Shown: piece by piece, positions 8,511 to 19,322 of the stretch
Layout: every line of letters starts with the position of its first letter
Position numbering within the stretch: position 1 is the first letter of the stretch
The notes under the pieces: model-generated
Told to the model about the DNA's origin: nothing
What the model saw: only the letters and a program-made list of their open reading frames with translations
Database searches by the model: none
From: Streptomyces venezuelae ATCC 10712
GTDB lineage: Bacteria > Actinomycetota > Actinomycetes > Streptomycetales > Streptomycetaceae
Length of the DNA stretch: 64,000 nt
Direction of reading: 5' to 3'
Assembly (NCBI RefSeq): GCF_008639165.1
Contig: NZ_CP029197.1
Coordinates: 2,480,001-2,544,000 of the forward strand
Made by a program: the position numbers and the translations under genes

Positions 8511-8816
8511 TCAGGCCGGGACCGAGCGGTAGACGCCGACCTCGTTGACGTAGGCCACCTGGGGCGGCTGGGTGCAGATCGCGTTCAGGGCCGCCCGGTA
8601 GCGCTGGAACGAGGCCAGTCGGTGGTGCGGGGCGGCGACCGGGTCGCCCTCGGTCTCGATGAGGGCGACGAAGCTGGCCGTGCCGTCGAGCTGGAAGGTC
8701 TCGTACGTGAGACCGTCCGGGCGGCTCTCCTCCAGGTCCTTGTAGACCGCGTCGAGCAGCTCCACGCTCTGGTCGACGAGCTCGGGCTTGACCGAGTACC
8801 AGATCATCACGCGCAT
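8511..8816 (-). CDS. Small antibiotic-biosynthesis-monooxygenase-like protein
   Basis: The 101 residues, starting MRVMIWYSVKPELVDQSVELL, look like a dimeric alpha+beta (ferredoxin-like) ABM-type fold. Related proteins degrade haem, oxidise quinols or have no proven activity, so no reaction is assigned. AGGAAGAGGA precedes the ATG at 8816. It has its own promoter and stands alone, divergent from fprA across a 254-bp region that also contains an iron-box-like site. Confidence 0.6.
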   Translation of the reverse strand: MRVMIWYSVKPELVDQSVELLDAVYKDLEESRPDGLTYETFQLDGTASFVALIETEGDPVAAPHHRLASFQRYRAALNAICTQPPQVAYVNEVGVYRSVPA

Positions 8817-8863
8817 GACGTCCTCTTCCTACCGCTAGCTTGCCACGTCCTATTTCACTGGAC

Positions 8864-8892
8864 AGTCTGTATTTCGGCGGACAAGGCGTCAA
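8864..8892 (-). promoter_or_regulatory. Candidate sigma-70-type promoter of the 8511-8816 gene
   Basis: On the minus strand TTGACG (8887-8892) and CAGACT (8864-8869) are 17 bp apart, with the ATG 48 bp further on. Confidence 0.45.
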
Positions 8893-8949
8893 GTGAATGC
8901 GAGCCCGTACCCTCGGGGGAGGTGGACTCCAGCGTTCCCTTTGGGAAGT

Positions 8950-8966
8950 CATAAGTTCGTCTTATG
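8950..8966. repeat. CATAAG-N5-CTTATG inverted repeat
   Basis: A perfect 6-5-6 inverted repeat lies in the region between the monooxygenase-like gene and fprA. It is AT-rich against its surroundings, as a protein-binding site would be. Confidence 0.45.
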
Positions 8967-9005
8967 GGTCCATAGACCGGGGGCGGGTACCACTCCGCGC
9001 GAGGC

Positions 9006-9024
9006 GTTATTTAGGGTGACCTAA
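9006..9024 (+). promoter_or_regulatory. Iron-box-like site upstream of fprA
   Basis: The 19 bases ending TTTAGGGTGACCTAA match 13 of 19 positions of the DtxR/IdeR/DmdR1 consensus, with the right half nearly complete. The site ends 46 bp before the fprA ATG. Iron-dependent repression of fprA is inferred. Confidence 0.45.
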
Positions 9025-9070
9025 GTGTCGGCGGCTCCGCCGCCATGTCGCTTGCGAAGGGAACCCAGTC

Positions 9071-10441
9071 ATGCCCCGCCCCCTCCGGGTCGCGATCGTC
9101 GGCGCCGGCCCCGCCGGCATCTACGCCGCCGACGCGCTGCTGAAGTCCGAGGCCGCCGCCGAGCCGGGCGTGTCCATCGACCTCTTCGAGCGGATGCCCG
9201 CCCCCTTCGGCCTCATCCGCTACGGCGTCGCCCCCGACCACCCCCGCATCAAGGGCATCATCACCGCCCTCCACCAGGTCCTCGACAAGCCGCAGGTCCG
9301 CCTCTTCGGCAACATCGACTACGGCACCGACATCCACCTCGACGACCTGCGCGCCTTCTACGACGCGGTGATCTTCTCGACCGGCGCCATGGCCGACCGC
9401 GAACTCCGCATCCCGGGCGTCGACCTGGACGGCTCGTACGGCGCCGCCGACTTCGCGTCCTGGTACGACGGCCACCCGGACGTCCCGCGCACCTGGCCGC
9501 TCGACGCGGAGAAGGTCGCCGTCCTCGGCGTCGGCAACGTCGCCCTCGACATCGCCCGCATCCTCGCCAAGACCGGCGACGAGCTGCTGCCGACCGAGAT
9601 CCCGCCGAACGTCTACGACGGCCTCAAGGCCAACAAGGCCGTCGAGATCCACGTCTTCGGACGCCGTGGCCCGGCCCAGGCCAAGTTCAGCCCCATGGAG
9701 CTGCGCGAGCTGGACCACTCCCCCACCATCGAGGTCATCGTCAACCCCGAGGACATCGACTACGACGAGGGCTCGATCGCCGAGCGGCGCAAGAACAAGC
9801 AGACCGACATGGTCGCCAAGACCCTGGAGAACTGGGCGATCCGTGACGTCGGCGACCGCCCGCACAAGCTCTTCCTGCACTTCTTCGAGTCGCCCGTCGA
9901 GATCCTCGGCGAGGACGGCCAGGTCGTCGGCCTGCGCACCGAGCGCACCGAGCTGGACGGCACGGGGAACGTGAAGGGCACCGGCCAGACCACCGACTGG
10001 GACGTCCAGGCCGTCTACCGCGCCGTCGGCTACCTCTCGGACGAGCTGCCCAAGCTCCCCTGGGACACCGCCAGCGGCACCGTCCCGGACGAGGGCGGCC
10101 GGGTCATCGAGGAGACCGGCGAGCACATGGCCTCCACGTACTGCACCGGCTGGATCCGGCGCGGCCCGGTCGGCCTGATCGGCCACACCAAGGGCGACGC
10201 CAACGAGACCGTGGCGAACCTCCTGGACGACTTCGCCCACGGCCGGCTGCTCACCCCCGACACCCCGGAGGAGGACGCGGTCGTGTCCTTCCTGGAGGGC
10301 AAGGGCCTCACGTACACCACGTGGGAGGGCTGGTACGCCCTGGACGCCGCCGAGAAGGCGCTCGGCGAGCCGCAGGGCCGCGAGCGCGTGAAGATCGTCG
10401 AGCGCGAGGACATGCTGCGCGCCAGCGGCGCGATCGAGTAG
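9071..10441 (+). CDS. fprA: Ferredoxin-NADP+ reductase, adrenodoxin-reductase (FprA) type
   Basis: This flavoprotein moves electrons between NADPH and ferredoxins, and so can feed cytochromes P450 and other iron-sulphur systems. The 456 residues start with an FAD-binding GAGPAG loop after the first beta strand (VAIVGAGPAGIYAADAL), then PFGLIRYGVAPDHPRIK, which is typical of the adrenodoxin reductase group, and a second nucleotide-binding loop GVGNVALDIAR. Length fits the family. An iron-box-like site and a CATAAG/CTTATG inverted repeat lie upstream. Confidence 0.9.
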   Translation: MPRPLRVAIVGAGPAGIYAADALLKSEAAAEPGVSIDLFERMPAPFGLIRYGVAPDHPRIKGIITALHQVLDKPQVRLFGNIDYGTDIHLDDLRAFYDAVIFSTGAMADRELRIPGVDLDGSYGAADFASWYDGHPDVPRTWPLDAEKVAVLGVGNVALDIARILAKTGDELLPTEIPPNVYDGLKANKAVEIHVFGRRGPAQAKFSPMELRELDHSPTIEVIVNPEDIDYDEGSIAERRKNKQTDMVAKTLENWAIRDVGDRPHKLFLHFFESPVEILGEDGQVVGLRTERTELDGTGNVKGTGQTTDWDVQAVYRAVGYLSDELPKLPWDTASGTVPDEGGRVIEETGEHMASTYCTGWIRRGPVGLIGHTKGDANETVANLLDDFAHGRLLTPDTPEEDAVVSFLEGKGLTYTTWEGWYALDAAEKALGEPQGRERVKIVEREDMLRASGAIE

Positions 10442-10533
10442 ACCCCCTCGGGGCCCCTCCGGGTCCCCACCCCTTCGCAGGCCCCCGCCCCTTCCCGGCC
10501 CTACCCTGAAAGGACCGGGAAGGGGCGAGAGCC

Positions 10534-12330
10534 ATGTCCGCACCCACGATCCGCACCCGTCACACGGCAGCCGCCGCCGACGCGGTCGAGCGCGCCAGGG
10601 ACGCCGCCACCCGCGAGTCCTGGACCGAGGCGTACGAGCTGCTGCACGCCCACGACCGGCACCCCTCGCGCGGTCTCACCGCGGACGACCTCTCCGTCCT
10701 CGCGGACGCCGCCTGGTGGTCCGGGCACCTCGACGAGTCCGTCACCGCCCGGCTCCGGGCACACGCCGCCTTCCTCGCGGCCGACGACCACCGGGGCGCC
10801 GGCCTGGCCTCCTGGTGGCTCCACTACGAGTACGCCGGCCTCGGCCGCCCCGCCGCGGCGGCCGGCTGGCTCCACCGGGCCCGGCACCACCTGGCGGACC
10901 TCCCCGACTGCCCGGAGCAGTGCTTCCTGGCCTGGACGGACGCCGAGGAGGCCGAGGCGCACGGCGACCACGCGGCCGCCCTCGCCGCCGTCCACCGGAT
11001 GACCGGCCTCGCCCTCGCCTCCGGCAGCCCCGACCTGCTCGCCCTCAGCCGCCAGGCCGAGTCCCGCGTGCTGCTCGCGGCGGGACGCAGGGCCGAGGGC
11101 CTCGCCCGCCTCGACGACGCGATGTGCGCGGTGACGGCGGGCGAGCTGAGCGGCATGTTCACCGGCTGGCTGTACTGCCTGGCCCTGACCCAGTGCATGG
11201 AGGCCGCCGACTTCGCGCGGGCCGTGGAGTGGACGAACGCGGCGATGGAGTGGTGCGCCCCGCCGTGGACCGGCCACCCGCCGCCGGACGGCCCGGACAG
11301 CCCCGACGGCCCCGACGGCCCTGCCGCCGCCCGGGACCCGGGGAACCCCGCCTCCCTGCCCATGACCGTCCCCTCCGGCGAGAACCCCTTCCGGGGCGTC
11401 TGCCGGGCGCACCGGGTCGAGGTGCTCGACCTCCTCGGGGCCTGGGCGCTCGCCGAGGCGGAGGCCCGGCAGGCCTGCCGTGAGGTGCCGGTGGACTGTC
11501 TGGAGTCGGCCGCCGCCGCGTACTACGCCGCCGGGGACGTCCAGCGCCGGCAGGGCCGCCTGGACGCCGCCGCCGTCTCGTACGGTCACGCCCACGAGCT
11601 CGGCAGGATCCCGCAGCCCGGCCTCGCGCTGCTCCGCCTCGCCCAGGGCCGGGCCGACGCGGCGGTCGCCGGCGTCGAGCTGGCCCTCGCCTGCCGCGGC
11701 GCACCCGACCACGACGTGCTGGGCCGGGCCCGGCTGCTCGCCGCCCGTACGGAGGTGGCGCTCGCGGTCCGCGACGTGGCCGGGGCCGCCGGGGCGGCGG
11801 CGGAGCTCGACGCCCTCGCCGGGGACGGGGCCGGAGCCGTACCGCTGCTGCGGGCGCTCGCCGACACGGCCGTCGGCTCGGTGGCGCTCGCGCGGAAGGG
11901 CTCCGACGCGCTGCTGCCGCTGCGGCGGGCGCTCGCCGGCTGGCTGGAGCTGCGCGTGCCGTACGAGGCCGCGCAGGTACGGATGCTGCTCGCGGCCGCC
12001 GACCGGGCGGCGGGCGACGAGGAGGGCGCCCGCCTCGAACTGGGAGCCGCCCGGGCGGCCTTCGAACGGCTCGGGGCCGTCCCGGACGCCCGGCGCGCGG
12101 CGGCCCTGCTCACCGGCGGGTCCCGGCGGCGGCTGCCGGGCGGGCTCACCGCGCGGGAGGCGGAGGTGCTGCGGCTCGTCGCCGAGGGCGGGACGAACAA
12201 GGACATCGCCCGGACCCTGGTGATCAGCGAGCACACCGTCGCCCGACACCTGAACAACATCTTCGCCAAGCTGGGCGTCGGCTCCCGCGCCTCCGCGACC
12301 GCCTACGCGTACGCGCACGGCCTGGTCTGA
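10534..12330 (+). CDS. Large LuxR-type transcriptional regulator with helical repeat domain
   Basis: A 598-residue protein with a C-terminal LuxR helix-turn-helix ([15 protein letters not shown], then [19 protein letters not shown]). The long N-terminal part consists of Ala/Leu-rich helical hairpins resembling TPR repeats. I see no Walker A motif, so it is not a MalT-type ATPase regulator despite its size. A low-complexity Pro/Asp/Gly segment sits near residues 250-270. The gene starts 93 bp after fprA and ends 79 bp before an FAD oxidoreductase on the same strand, which is the best guess for its target. Confidence 0.85.
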   Translation: MSAPTIRTRHTAAAADAVERARDAATRESWTEAYELLHAHDRHPSRGLTADDLSVLADAAWWSGHLDESVTARLRAHAAFLAADDHRGAGLASWWLHYEYAGLGRPAAAAGWLHRARHHLADLPDCPEQCFLAWTDAEEAEAHGDHAAALAAVHRMTGLALASGSPDLLALSRQAESRVLLAAGRRAEGLARLDDAMCAVTAGELSGMFTGWLYCLALTQCMEAADFARAVEWTNAAMEWCAPPWTGHPPPDGPDSPDGPDGPAAARDPGNPASLPMTVPSGENPFRGVCRAHRVEVLDLLGAWALAEAEARQACREVPVDCLESAAAAYYAAGDVQRRQGRLDAAAVSYGHAHELGRIPQPGLALLRLAQGRADAAVAGVELALACRGAPDHDVLGRARLLAARTEVALAVRDVAGAAGAAAELDALAGDGAGAVPLLRALADTAVGSVALARKGSDALLPLRRALAGWLELRVPYEAAQVRMLLAAADRAAGDEEGARLELGAARAAFERLGAVPDARRAAALLTGGSRRRLPGGLTAREAEVLRLVAEGGTNKDIARTLVISEHTVARHLNNIFAKLGVGSRASATAYAYAHGLV

Positions 12331-12409
12331 ACGGCCCATCCGGCCGACGCCCGGCGCATGGGCGGTTCGGGCGATGCGGGCCGGGGGCGCGCCCGGCTAG
12401 ACCGGAGGC

Positions 12410-13780
12410 ATGACCACCACGACCTCTTCCCTGGACATGCTCCGCGGTGCCGTGCGCGGCACCGTCGTGACCCGCGGCGACCCGTCGTACGACGCGTCCC
12501 GCCGGGTCTACAACGCCCTGCACGACCGCCACCCGGCCGTCGTCGTCCACGCGGTGGACGCCGCCGACGTGATCGCGGCGGTGCTCCACGCCCGGGACGA
12601 CGGCCTCCCGCTGGCGGTGCGCGGCGGCTCCCACGCGGTCGCCGGCTTCGGCACCGTCGACGACGGCCTGGTCGTCGACCTGTCCCGGATGCGGGGCGTC
12701 CGGGTCGATCCCGAGTCCCGTACGGCCCGGGCCGAGGGCGGCGCCACCTGGGGCGACTTCAACCACGCCACCCACGCCTTCGGGCTCGCCACCACCGGCG
12801 GGGTGGTCTCCACGACCGGGATCGGCGGGCTCACGCTCGGCGGCGGCATGGGCCACCTGGCCCGCCGCTGCGGTCTGAGCTGCGACAACCTGATCGCGGC
12901 CGACGTGGTGACCGCCGAGGGCACGCTGGTCTCCTGCGACGCCGAGCGGAACGCGGACCTGTTCTGGGCGCTGCGGGGCGGCGGCGGCAACTTCGGCGTC
13001 GCCGTCTCCCTCGCGTACCGGCTGCATCCGGTCGCGGACGTCTTCGGCGGCCTGACCTGCTATCCGCTGGACGGGGCGGTGGTGCGCGCCTGGCAGGAGA
13101 CGCTCGCGGACGCCCCCGAGGAGCTGAACTCGATCCTGGTCATCGCGCTCGGCCCGGAGGAACCGTTCCTCCCGGAGCGCTGGCACGGCCGCCCGATCTG
13201 CGCCGCGTTCACCTGCTTCAGCGGCCCGGAGGCGCGGGACGACGCGGTGCTCGCCCGGATGGACGCGCTCGGCCCGGTCGTCGGACGGTTCATGGAGCGG
13301 ATGCCGTACCCCGTGGTGAACACCCTCTTCGACGAGCAGCTGCCCCCGGGGCTTCTCCACTACTGGAAGGGCAACTTCAGCCGCGGGCTCTCGGACGGCG
13401 CCATCGCGGCCCACATGGAGTTCGGCGCCACGATGCCGTCCATGGAGTCGGACACGGCGATCTTCCCGATCGACGGCGCCTGCCACCGCGTGGGCCCGGA
13501 GGACACCGCGTTCGCCTACCGTGACGCGGACTTCTCGCACTCGTTCGGCGCCACCTGGACCGACCCGGCGGACTCGGCGCACCACATCGCCTGGACCCGC
13601 GCCTACGACAGGGCGCTGCGCCCGCACACCCAGGAGGGGGGCTACGTGAACTTCATGGACACCGACGACCAGGACCGCGTACGGGTCAACTACCGCCAGA
13701 ACTACGATCGGCTGCGCGCGGTCAAGCGCCGCTACGACCCCGACAACGTGTTCCGGCTCAACCAGAACATCGTGCCCTGA
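12410..13780 (+). CDS. FAD-linked (BBE-type) oxidoreductase
   Basis: This belongs to the PCMH/berberine-bridge-enzyme-like flavoproteins, which oxidise sugars, alkaloids or secondary metabolites. The 456 residues hold the FAD domain (LAVRGGSHAVAGFG, with the His that often carries covalent FAD, and TTGIGGLTLGGGMG), a substrate domain in the middle, and the C-terminal BBE segment ending YDPDNVFRLNQNI. I do not see the second flavin-linking Cys in its usual CxxV context. No SD of good spacing precedes the ATG; TAGACC lies 6 bases upstream. Substrate unknown. Confidence 0.85.
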   Translation: MTTTTSSLDMLRGAVRGTVVTRGDPSYDASRRVYNALHDRHPAVVVHAVDAADVIAAVLHARDDGLPLAVRGGSHAVAGFGTVDDGLVVDLSRMRGVRVDPESRTARAEGGATWGDFNHATHAFGLATTGGVVSTTGIGGLTLGGGMGHLARRCGLSCDNLIAADVVTAEGTLVSCDAERNADLFWALRGGGGNFGVAVSLAYRLHPVADVFGGLTCYPLDGAVVRAWQETLADAPEELNSILVIALGPEEPFLPERWHGRPICAAFTCFSGPEARDDAVLARMDALGPVVGRFMERMPYPVVNTLFDEQLPPGLLHYWKGNFSRGLSDGAIAAHMEFGATMPSMESDTAIFPIDGACHRVGPEDTAFAYRDADFSHSFGATWTDPADSAHHIAWTRAYDRALRPHTQEGGYVNFMDTDDQDRVRVNYRQNYDRLRAVKRRYDPDNVFRLNQNIVP

Positions 13781-13792
13781 GCGGGGCGGGTC

Positions 13793-14485
13793 CTAGGAGA
13801 CCGTCCGCGCCGAGGCCAGCAGCCGTACGACCTCGTCCGGGGCGAGCGCGAGCGCGTTCCCCACCGTGCCGAGGACCTCCCGCTCGGCCGGGCTGTAGGC
13901 CCCGTCGGCGAGGGCGATCCGGGCGGCCTGGAGCAGGATCGACTCCCGGCCGGAGGGCGCCAGGTGCGGGGTCAGCGGCTCCAGGGCCTCGTGCAGCTCG
14001 ATCGCGAGGAGCGCGCCCTCGGGGTTCACCTCGGGCATGAAGCGCCCGGTGTCGGCCTCGAGGGCCTCGACGAGGTCGACGAGCTGGACGGCCGTGCACT
14101 CGGCGAAGCCGGCGGACCGGACCGCGCTCACGGCCCGGTCCAGGACCTCGCGCGAGCCGGTGCCGCCGGCCGCGAGGACGGCCAGCGCCACGGTGTGCAC
14201 GGCGTCCCGCAGCATCGCCGAGAACCGGCTGGTCGTCGGGTGGTCGAGCACCTCCGTGCCGAAGTGCGTGTGACAGGCCGCGCACTCGACGACGGGGCCC
14301 GTACAGCCCCGGGGCAGGACCGGGACCCCGAGGACGGCGAACCTGCGGCGGCCGGTGCGCCGCCGGTAGTTGCGGTCGCCTCCGCACTCCTCGCAGAAGA
14401 ACTCGCCGTCTCCGACGGTGTTCCAGGAGGTGCGGATTCCGCAGACGCCCACTTTCCCACCACGTGAATTCCGGGCAGACCGCAC
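13793..14485 (-). CDS. TerB-like protein with zinc-ribbon-like N-terminus
   Basis: A 230-residue cytoplasmic protein. CEECGGDRNYRRRTGRRRF and a later CAAC pair look like an N-terminal zinc ribbon; the C-terminal ~140 residues are helical with the acidic ILLQAARIALADGAYSPAERE typical of TerB/DjlA-type domains, which are linked to tellurite resistance and membrane stress. GGAGG 5 bases before GTG 14485 sets the start; a longer open frame to 14542 lacks a site. It converges on the FAD oxidoreductase with only 12 bp between stops. Confidence 0.7.
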   Translation of the reverse strand: MRSARNSRGGKVGVCGIRTSWNTVGDGEFFCEECGGDRNYRRRTGRRRFAVLGVPVLPRGCTGPVVECAACHTHFGTEVLDHPTTSRFSAMLRDAVHTVALAVLAAGGTGSREVLDRAVSAVRSAGFAECTAVQLVDLVEALEADTGRFMPEVNPEGALLAIELHEALEPLTPHLAPSGRESILLQAARIALADGAYSPAEREVLGTVGNALALAPDEVVRLLASARTVS

Positions 14486-14535
14486 ACGCACCTCCTCAAC
14501 GGCCCGGCTGCACTGCCGGCGTTGGCGTGATGTTA

Positions 14536-14554
14536 GCCACATCCTTGATGTGGC
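14536..14554. repeat. 8-3-8 inverted repeat between the TerB-like and anchor-protein genes
   Basis: GCCACATC and GATGTGGC flank CTT without mismatch. It lies downstream of the 14607-15947 gene and upstream of the 13793-14485 gene, both on the minus strand, so it may be a terminator or an operator. Confidence 0.5.
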
Positions 14555-14606
14555 GTCAGCACCCCGTCAGGACTTCGCCGTGGAGTTGGCCGAGACGCGT
14601 CACCGT

Positions 14607-15947
14607 TCAGGAAGCGCGGCGGCGGCGCTTTGCGAAGGCCAGGAAGCCTCCGCCGACGACGACGGCGGCCGCGGCGGCGCCGATCGCGCCGGGGCCGATG
14701 GCCGAACCGGTCGTCGCGAGATCACCCTCCGGGGTGGCGGACGGAGCCGGGGTGGGCGTTCCGGCCGGGGCGGTGGTGGCCTCACCCGGAGTGGCGGGAG
14801 TGGAGGGAGAGGCGGAACCCGTCGGGGTGCCGGGCCTCGCGCCGCCCTCGGAGGGGGTGGCGGAGGGGGTGACCGACGGGGTGGGCGGCGGCGTGGGGAC
14901 GGACGTCTCGGTGGGCGTCGGGGGCTTCGGGGTGACGACCGGGTTCGGCTTCGTCTCCTTGGGGAGGCAGCCGGTGAAGTTCATCTGGTGGGTCTCGGCG
15001 CCCGGGACGGTGCGGAGCGACTCGGCGATCACGGAGCCGTTGACGTGGCCGGGGCCGACGTTCTTGCCGCCCATCTCGACGGTGGCGTTCGGGGCGAGGA
15101 TCGTGCCGGGCCAGGAGGTGTAGTTCTTCTTCACGCTCTCGGCCTGCGGGAAGTTCCACAGCAGCTTGGAGCGGATCTGGCGGAAGTCCTCGGAGGCGAG
15201 GGCGTAGTCGTCGATGACGGGGGCCGCGCCGTCCGCGCCCTGGTAGTACACGCCGTAGGTGGCGTGGGCGTTCATGTCGTACGAGTCGCCGAGGACGTTC
15301 ACGAGGGTGGTGGAGCCGGCCGGGACCTTGAAGGTGATCGCGCGGGCCTTCTCCAGGTCGGCGGCGTTCACGGCGAAGACGTTGAGCTCCTTGTCCGTGC
15401 CCGTGAGGAACAGGCCCTGGGAGTCGGCGGCGACCGTCCCGTTGGGCGTCGTGCCCGCCCAGCCGGTGGAGAGGGCGCGCAGCTCGGTGAACTCCTTGCC
15501 GAAGTCGACCGGGGAGGCGCCCTCCTTGACCTTGCCGCCGTCGACGCCGAAGCCCTGGCCGGGGGTGGAGCGGTCGACGACCTTGGCCGCTATGCCGGTG
15601 CCGTGGTCGAGGACGACCTGGTTCGCGTACAGCGTGCCGCCGACGACCAGGCTGTGGCCGCCCGGCAGCTTCGCCAGGTCGGCGCCGGTGAGCTTGTGGC
15701 CGATGGAGAAGCCGGAGGGCTGCCCCGGGTCGCCGAAGGTGGCGTCGCCGCCGACCGCGACCGCGCCCTCGGAGTCCGAGTGGCGGGTGGAGTCCTTCTC
15801 GACGAACTCGGCGTACAGACCGGCCGTGCCGAGCGGCCCGGTCGCGCACTCGGTGGTGGCGGACTCGGCGGCGGAGGCGGCGGGGACCCAGCCGAGGGTG
15901 GCACCGGTCACCGCGAGAACGGCGGCCACGGCAGCGGTCGTGCGCAT
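14607..15947 (-). CDS. Secreted choice-of-anchor-A protein with LAXTG sortase signal
   Basis: This protein should be exported and covalently attached to the wall. The 446 residues start with a Sec signal peptide (MRTTAAVAAVLAVTGATLGW). A ~260-residue beta-rich domain of the choice-of-anchor-A type follows (SEGAVAVGGDATFG, LVVGGTLYANQ, NGSVIAESL). After it come a Pro/Thr-rich linker of about 90 residues, the class E sorting motif LATTG, a hydrophobic helix and the RRRR tail. AGG-GAG sequences precede the ATG at 15947; the frame upstream of it is not coding-like. No sortase gene is in the window. Confidence 0.8.
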   Translation of the reverse strand: MRTTAAVAAVLAVTGATLGWVPAASAAESATTECATGPLGTAGLYAEFVEKDSTRHSDSEGAVAVGGDATFGDPGQPSGFSIGHKLTGADLAKLPGGHSLVVGGTLYANQVVLDHGTGIAAKVVDRSTPGQGFGVDGGKVKEGASPVDFGKEFTELRALSTGWAGTTPNGTVAADSQGLFLTGTDKELNVFAVNAADLEKARAITFKVPAGSTTLVNVLGDSYDMNAHATYGVYYQGADGAAPVIDDYALASEDFRQIRSKLLWNFPQAESVKKNYTSWPGTILAPNATVEMGGKNVGPGHVNGSVIAESLRTVPGAETHQMNFTGCLPKETKPNPVVTPKPPTPTETSVPTPPPTPSVTPSATPSEGGARPGTPTGSASPSTPATPGEATTAPAGTPTPAPSATPEGDLATTGSAIGPGAIGAAAAAVVVGGGFLAFAKRRRRAS

Positions 15948-16106
15948 GCGAAACTCCAGGTCAGGGAGGTACGAAGGGGGCGCGTGGGGGGTGGTGCCCG
16001 AGGGGACGCGCCGACCATCCGCCATTCCCCGATGTGCCGTCAACTCACCTGATATGACGCCGATTCCGACATGGCGGCATGATCTTCCTTAAGCGAACCT
16101 GAAACC

Positions 16107-16120
16107 GTGACGCAGCTCAC
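16107..16120 (-). promoter_or_regulatory. Crp-like site upstream of the anchor-protein gene
   Basis: GTGACGCAGCTCAC is a GTGA-N6-TCAC motif matching the Crp-family consensus. It lies 160 bp before the start of the LAXTG protein gene, in a 229-bp spacer whose other recognisable element is the leuA terminator. Confidence 0.45.
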
Positions 16121-16128
16121 ACGCGAAA

Positions 16129-16160
16129 CCGCCCCGCCCCCTCGGAAGGGGGCGGGGCGG
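16129..16160 (-). terminator. leuA terminator hairpin
   Basis: Perfect 13-bp stem (16129-16141 with 16148-16160) and a 6-base loop, 17 bp past the leuA stop. Confidence 0.85.
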
Positions 16161-16176
16161 TCCGGGGTGCGAGGGG

Positions 16177-18083
<1,907 letters not shown>

Positions 18084-18166
18084 GATGTGCCGCAGCCTAG
18101 CCCAGGGTCGGTGGAGCCGGACGTACCGTTTCAGTATGCGGGACGGCGTGGACGTCAAGGCCGAAC

Positions 18167-18180
18167 AGTGACGCATCACT
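18167..18180 (+). promoter_or_regulatory. AGTGA-N4-TCACT inverted repeat upstream of the M4 protease
   Basis: A perfect 5-4-5 inverted repeat 63 bp before the protease ATG. CAGTG recurs at 18166, 18212 and 18225 in the same short region, suggesting a binding-site cluster. Confidence 0.35.
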
Positions 18181-18242
18181 CCATTTCGGCAATCCTCGTC
18201 TCAGCCCGTGACAGTGGGCTCACGCAGTGCCACATTGCGGTC

Positions 18243-19301
18243 ATGACTCCCCTGAGGCCCGCCGTGCCCGTCTTCTGCTCGATCGTCCCCCCGCACCTCC
18301 TGGAGCACCTGGCGCGCTCCTCGAACCCGGCCGTCGCCGCCGCCGCCCGTCGCACCCTGGTCGCCGACGCCTCGGCCCGCACCGTCCGCGTCCTGCCGCT
18401 GCCCGGCAGCGCGCCCACGCCCGCCGCCGAGGGCGGCCGGCCGCACCGCACGATCCACGACTGCGGGCGCGGCACCGACCTGCCCGGGGCGAAGGTCCGC
18501 GGCGAGGGCGAGGAAGCGACCGGGGACGCCACCGTCAACCGGGCGTACGCGGGCCTCGGCGCCACCTTCGACCTCTTCCTGAACGCCTACGGCCACGACT
18601 CGATCGACGGCTCCGGGCTCCCCCTGACCGCCTCCGTCCACTACGACGAGAACTACGGCAACGCCTTCTGGAACGGCGAGCAGATGGTGTTCGGCGACGG
18701 CGACGACGAGATCTTCCTCGACTTCACCCTCCCGGTGGACGTCATCGGCCACGAGCTGGCCCACGGCTTCACCCAGTACTCGGCGAACCTGGAGTACTTC
18801 AGCCAGTCCGGCGCGCTCAACGAGTCCGTCTCCGACGTCTTCGGCTCGCTCGTGAAGCAGTACGCCCTCGGCCAGAGCGCCGACCGGGCCGACTGGCTCA
18901 TCGGCGAGGGCCTCTTCCACCCGAACGTGCAGGGGACGGCGCTGCGCTCCATGAAGGCCCCGGGCACGGCGTACGACGACGACGTCCTCGGCAAGGACCC
19001 GCAGCCCGCCCACATGGACGACTACGTCCGCACCGGCCGCGACAACGGCGGCGTGCACATCAACTCCGGCATCCCCAACCACGCCTTCTACCTGGCCGCG
19101 ACCGAGCTCGGCGGGAACGCCTGGGAGCGGGCCGGGCAGATCTGGTACGACGTGATGACCGGCGGGACGCTGACCCCCGAGGCCCGGTTCTCCGAGTTCG
19201 CGGCGGCCACGGTCGCGGCCGCGCGGGCGCGCTACGGCGACGCGGAGGAGATCCAGGCCGTCGTGAAGGCCTGGTCGGCGGTGGGCGTACCGACCGACTG
19301 A
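18243..19301 (+). CDS. Protealysin-like M4 metalloprotease
   Basis: A zinc endopeptidase of the thermolysin family. The 352 residues show the metal site HELAH near residue 170, the third ligand in NESVSDVFG, and the catalytic His in DNGGVHINSGIPNHAF. There is no signal peptide or long FTP propeptide; instead the N-terminus has SIVPPHLLEHLA, the short protealysin-type propeptide motif. Such proteases are made in the cytoplasm and may leave by non-classical routes. The ATG at 18243 is chosen because the frame upstream is not coding-like. An emfourin-like inhibitor gene follows 21 bp later. Confidence 0.88.
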   Translation: MTPLRPAVPVFCSIVPPHLLEHLARSSNPAVAAAARRTLVADASARTVRVLPLPGSAPTPAAEGGRPHRTIHDCGRGTDLPGAKVRGEGEEATGDATVNRAYAGLGATFDLFLNAYGHDSIDGSGLPLTASVHYDENYGNAFWNGEQMVFGDGDDEIFLDFTLPVDVIGHELAHGFTQYSANLEYFSQSGALNESVSDVFGSLVKQYALGQSADRADWLIGEGLFHPNVQGTALRSMKAPGTAYDDDVLGKDPQPAHMDDYVRTGRDNGGVHINSGIPNHAFYLAATELGGNAWERAGQIWYDVMTGGTLTPEARFSEFAAATVAAARARYGDAEEIQAVVKAWSAVGVPTD

Positions 19302-19322
19302 TCCGGCTGGTACACAGGTCCC

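Noticed and set aside
8359..8532. Plus-strand frame starting MTEEALKFEMRDGPGRR
   Set aside because: Begins plausibly but has no ribosome-binding site and becomes arginine-rich after about 20 codons; no family recognised.
8353..8952. A 199-codon minus-strand frame over the monooxygenase-like gene
   Set aside because: Different frame from the 8511-8816 gene; Arg/Pro/Gly-rich, no ribosome-binding site.
14370..16052. A 560-codon plus-strand frame opposite the LAXTG protein gene
   Set aside because: The minus-strand gene has a signal peptide and sorting signal; the plus frame is a Gly/Arg/Val-rich shadow.
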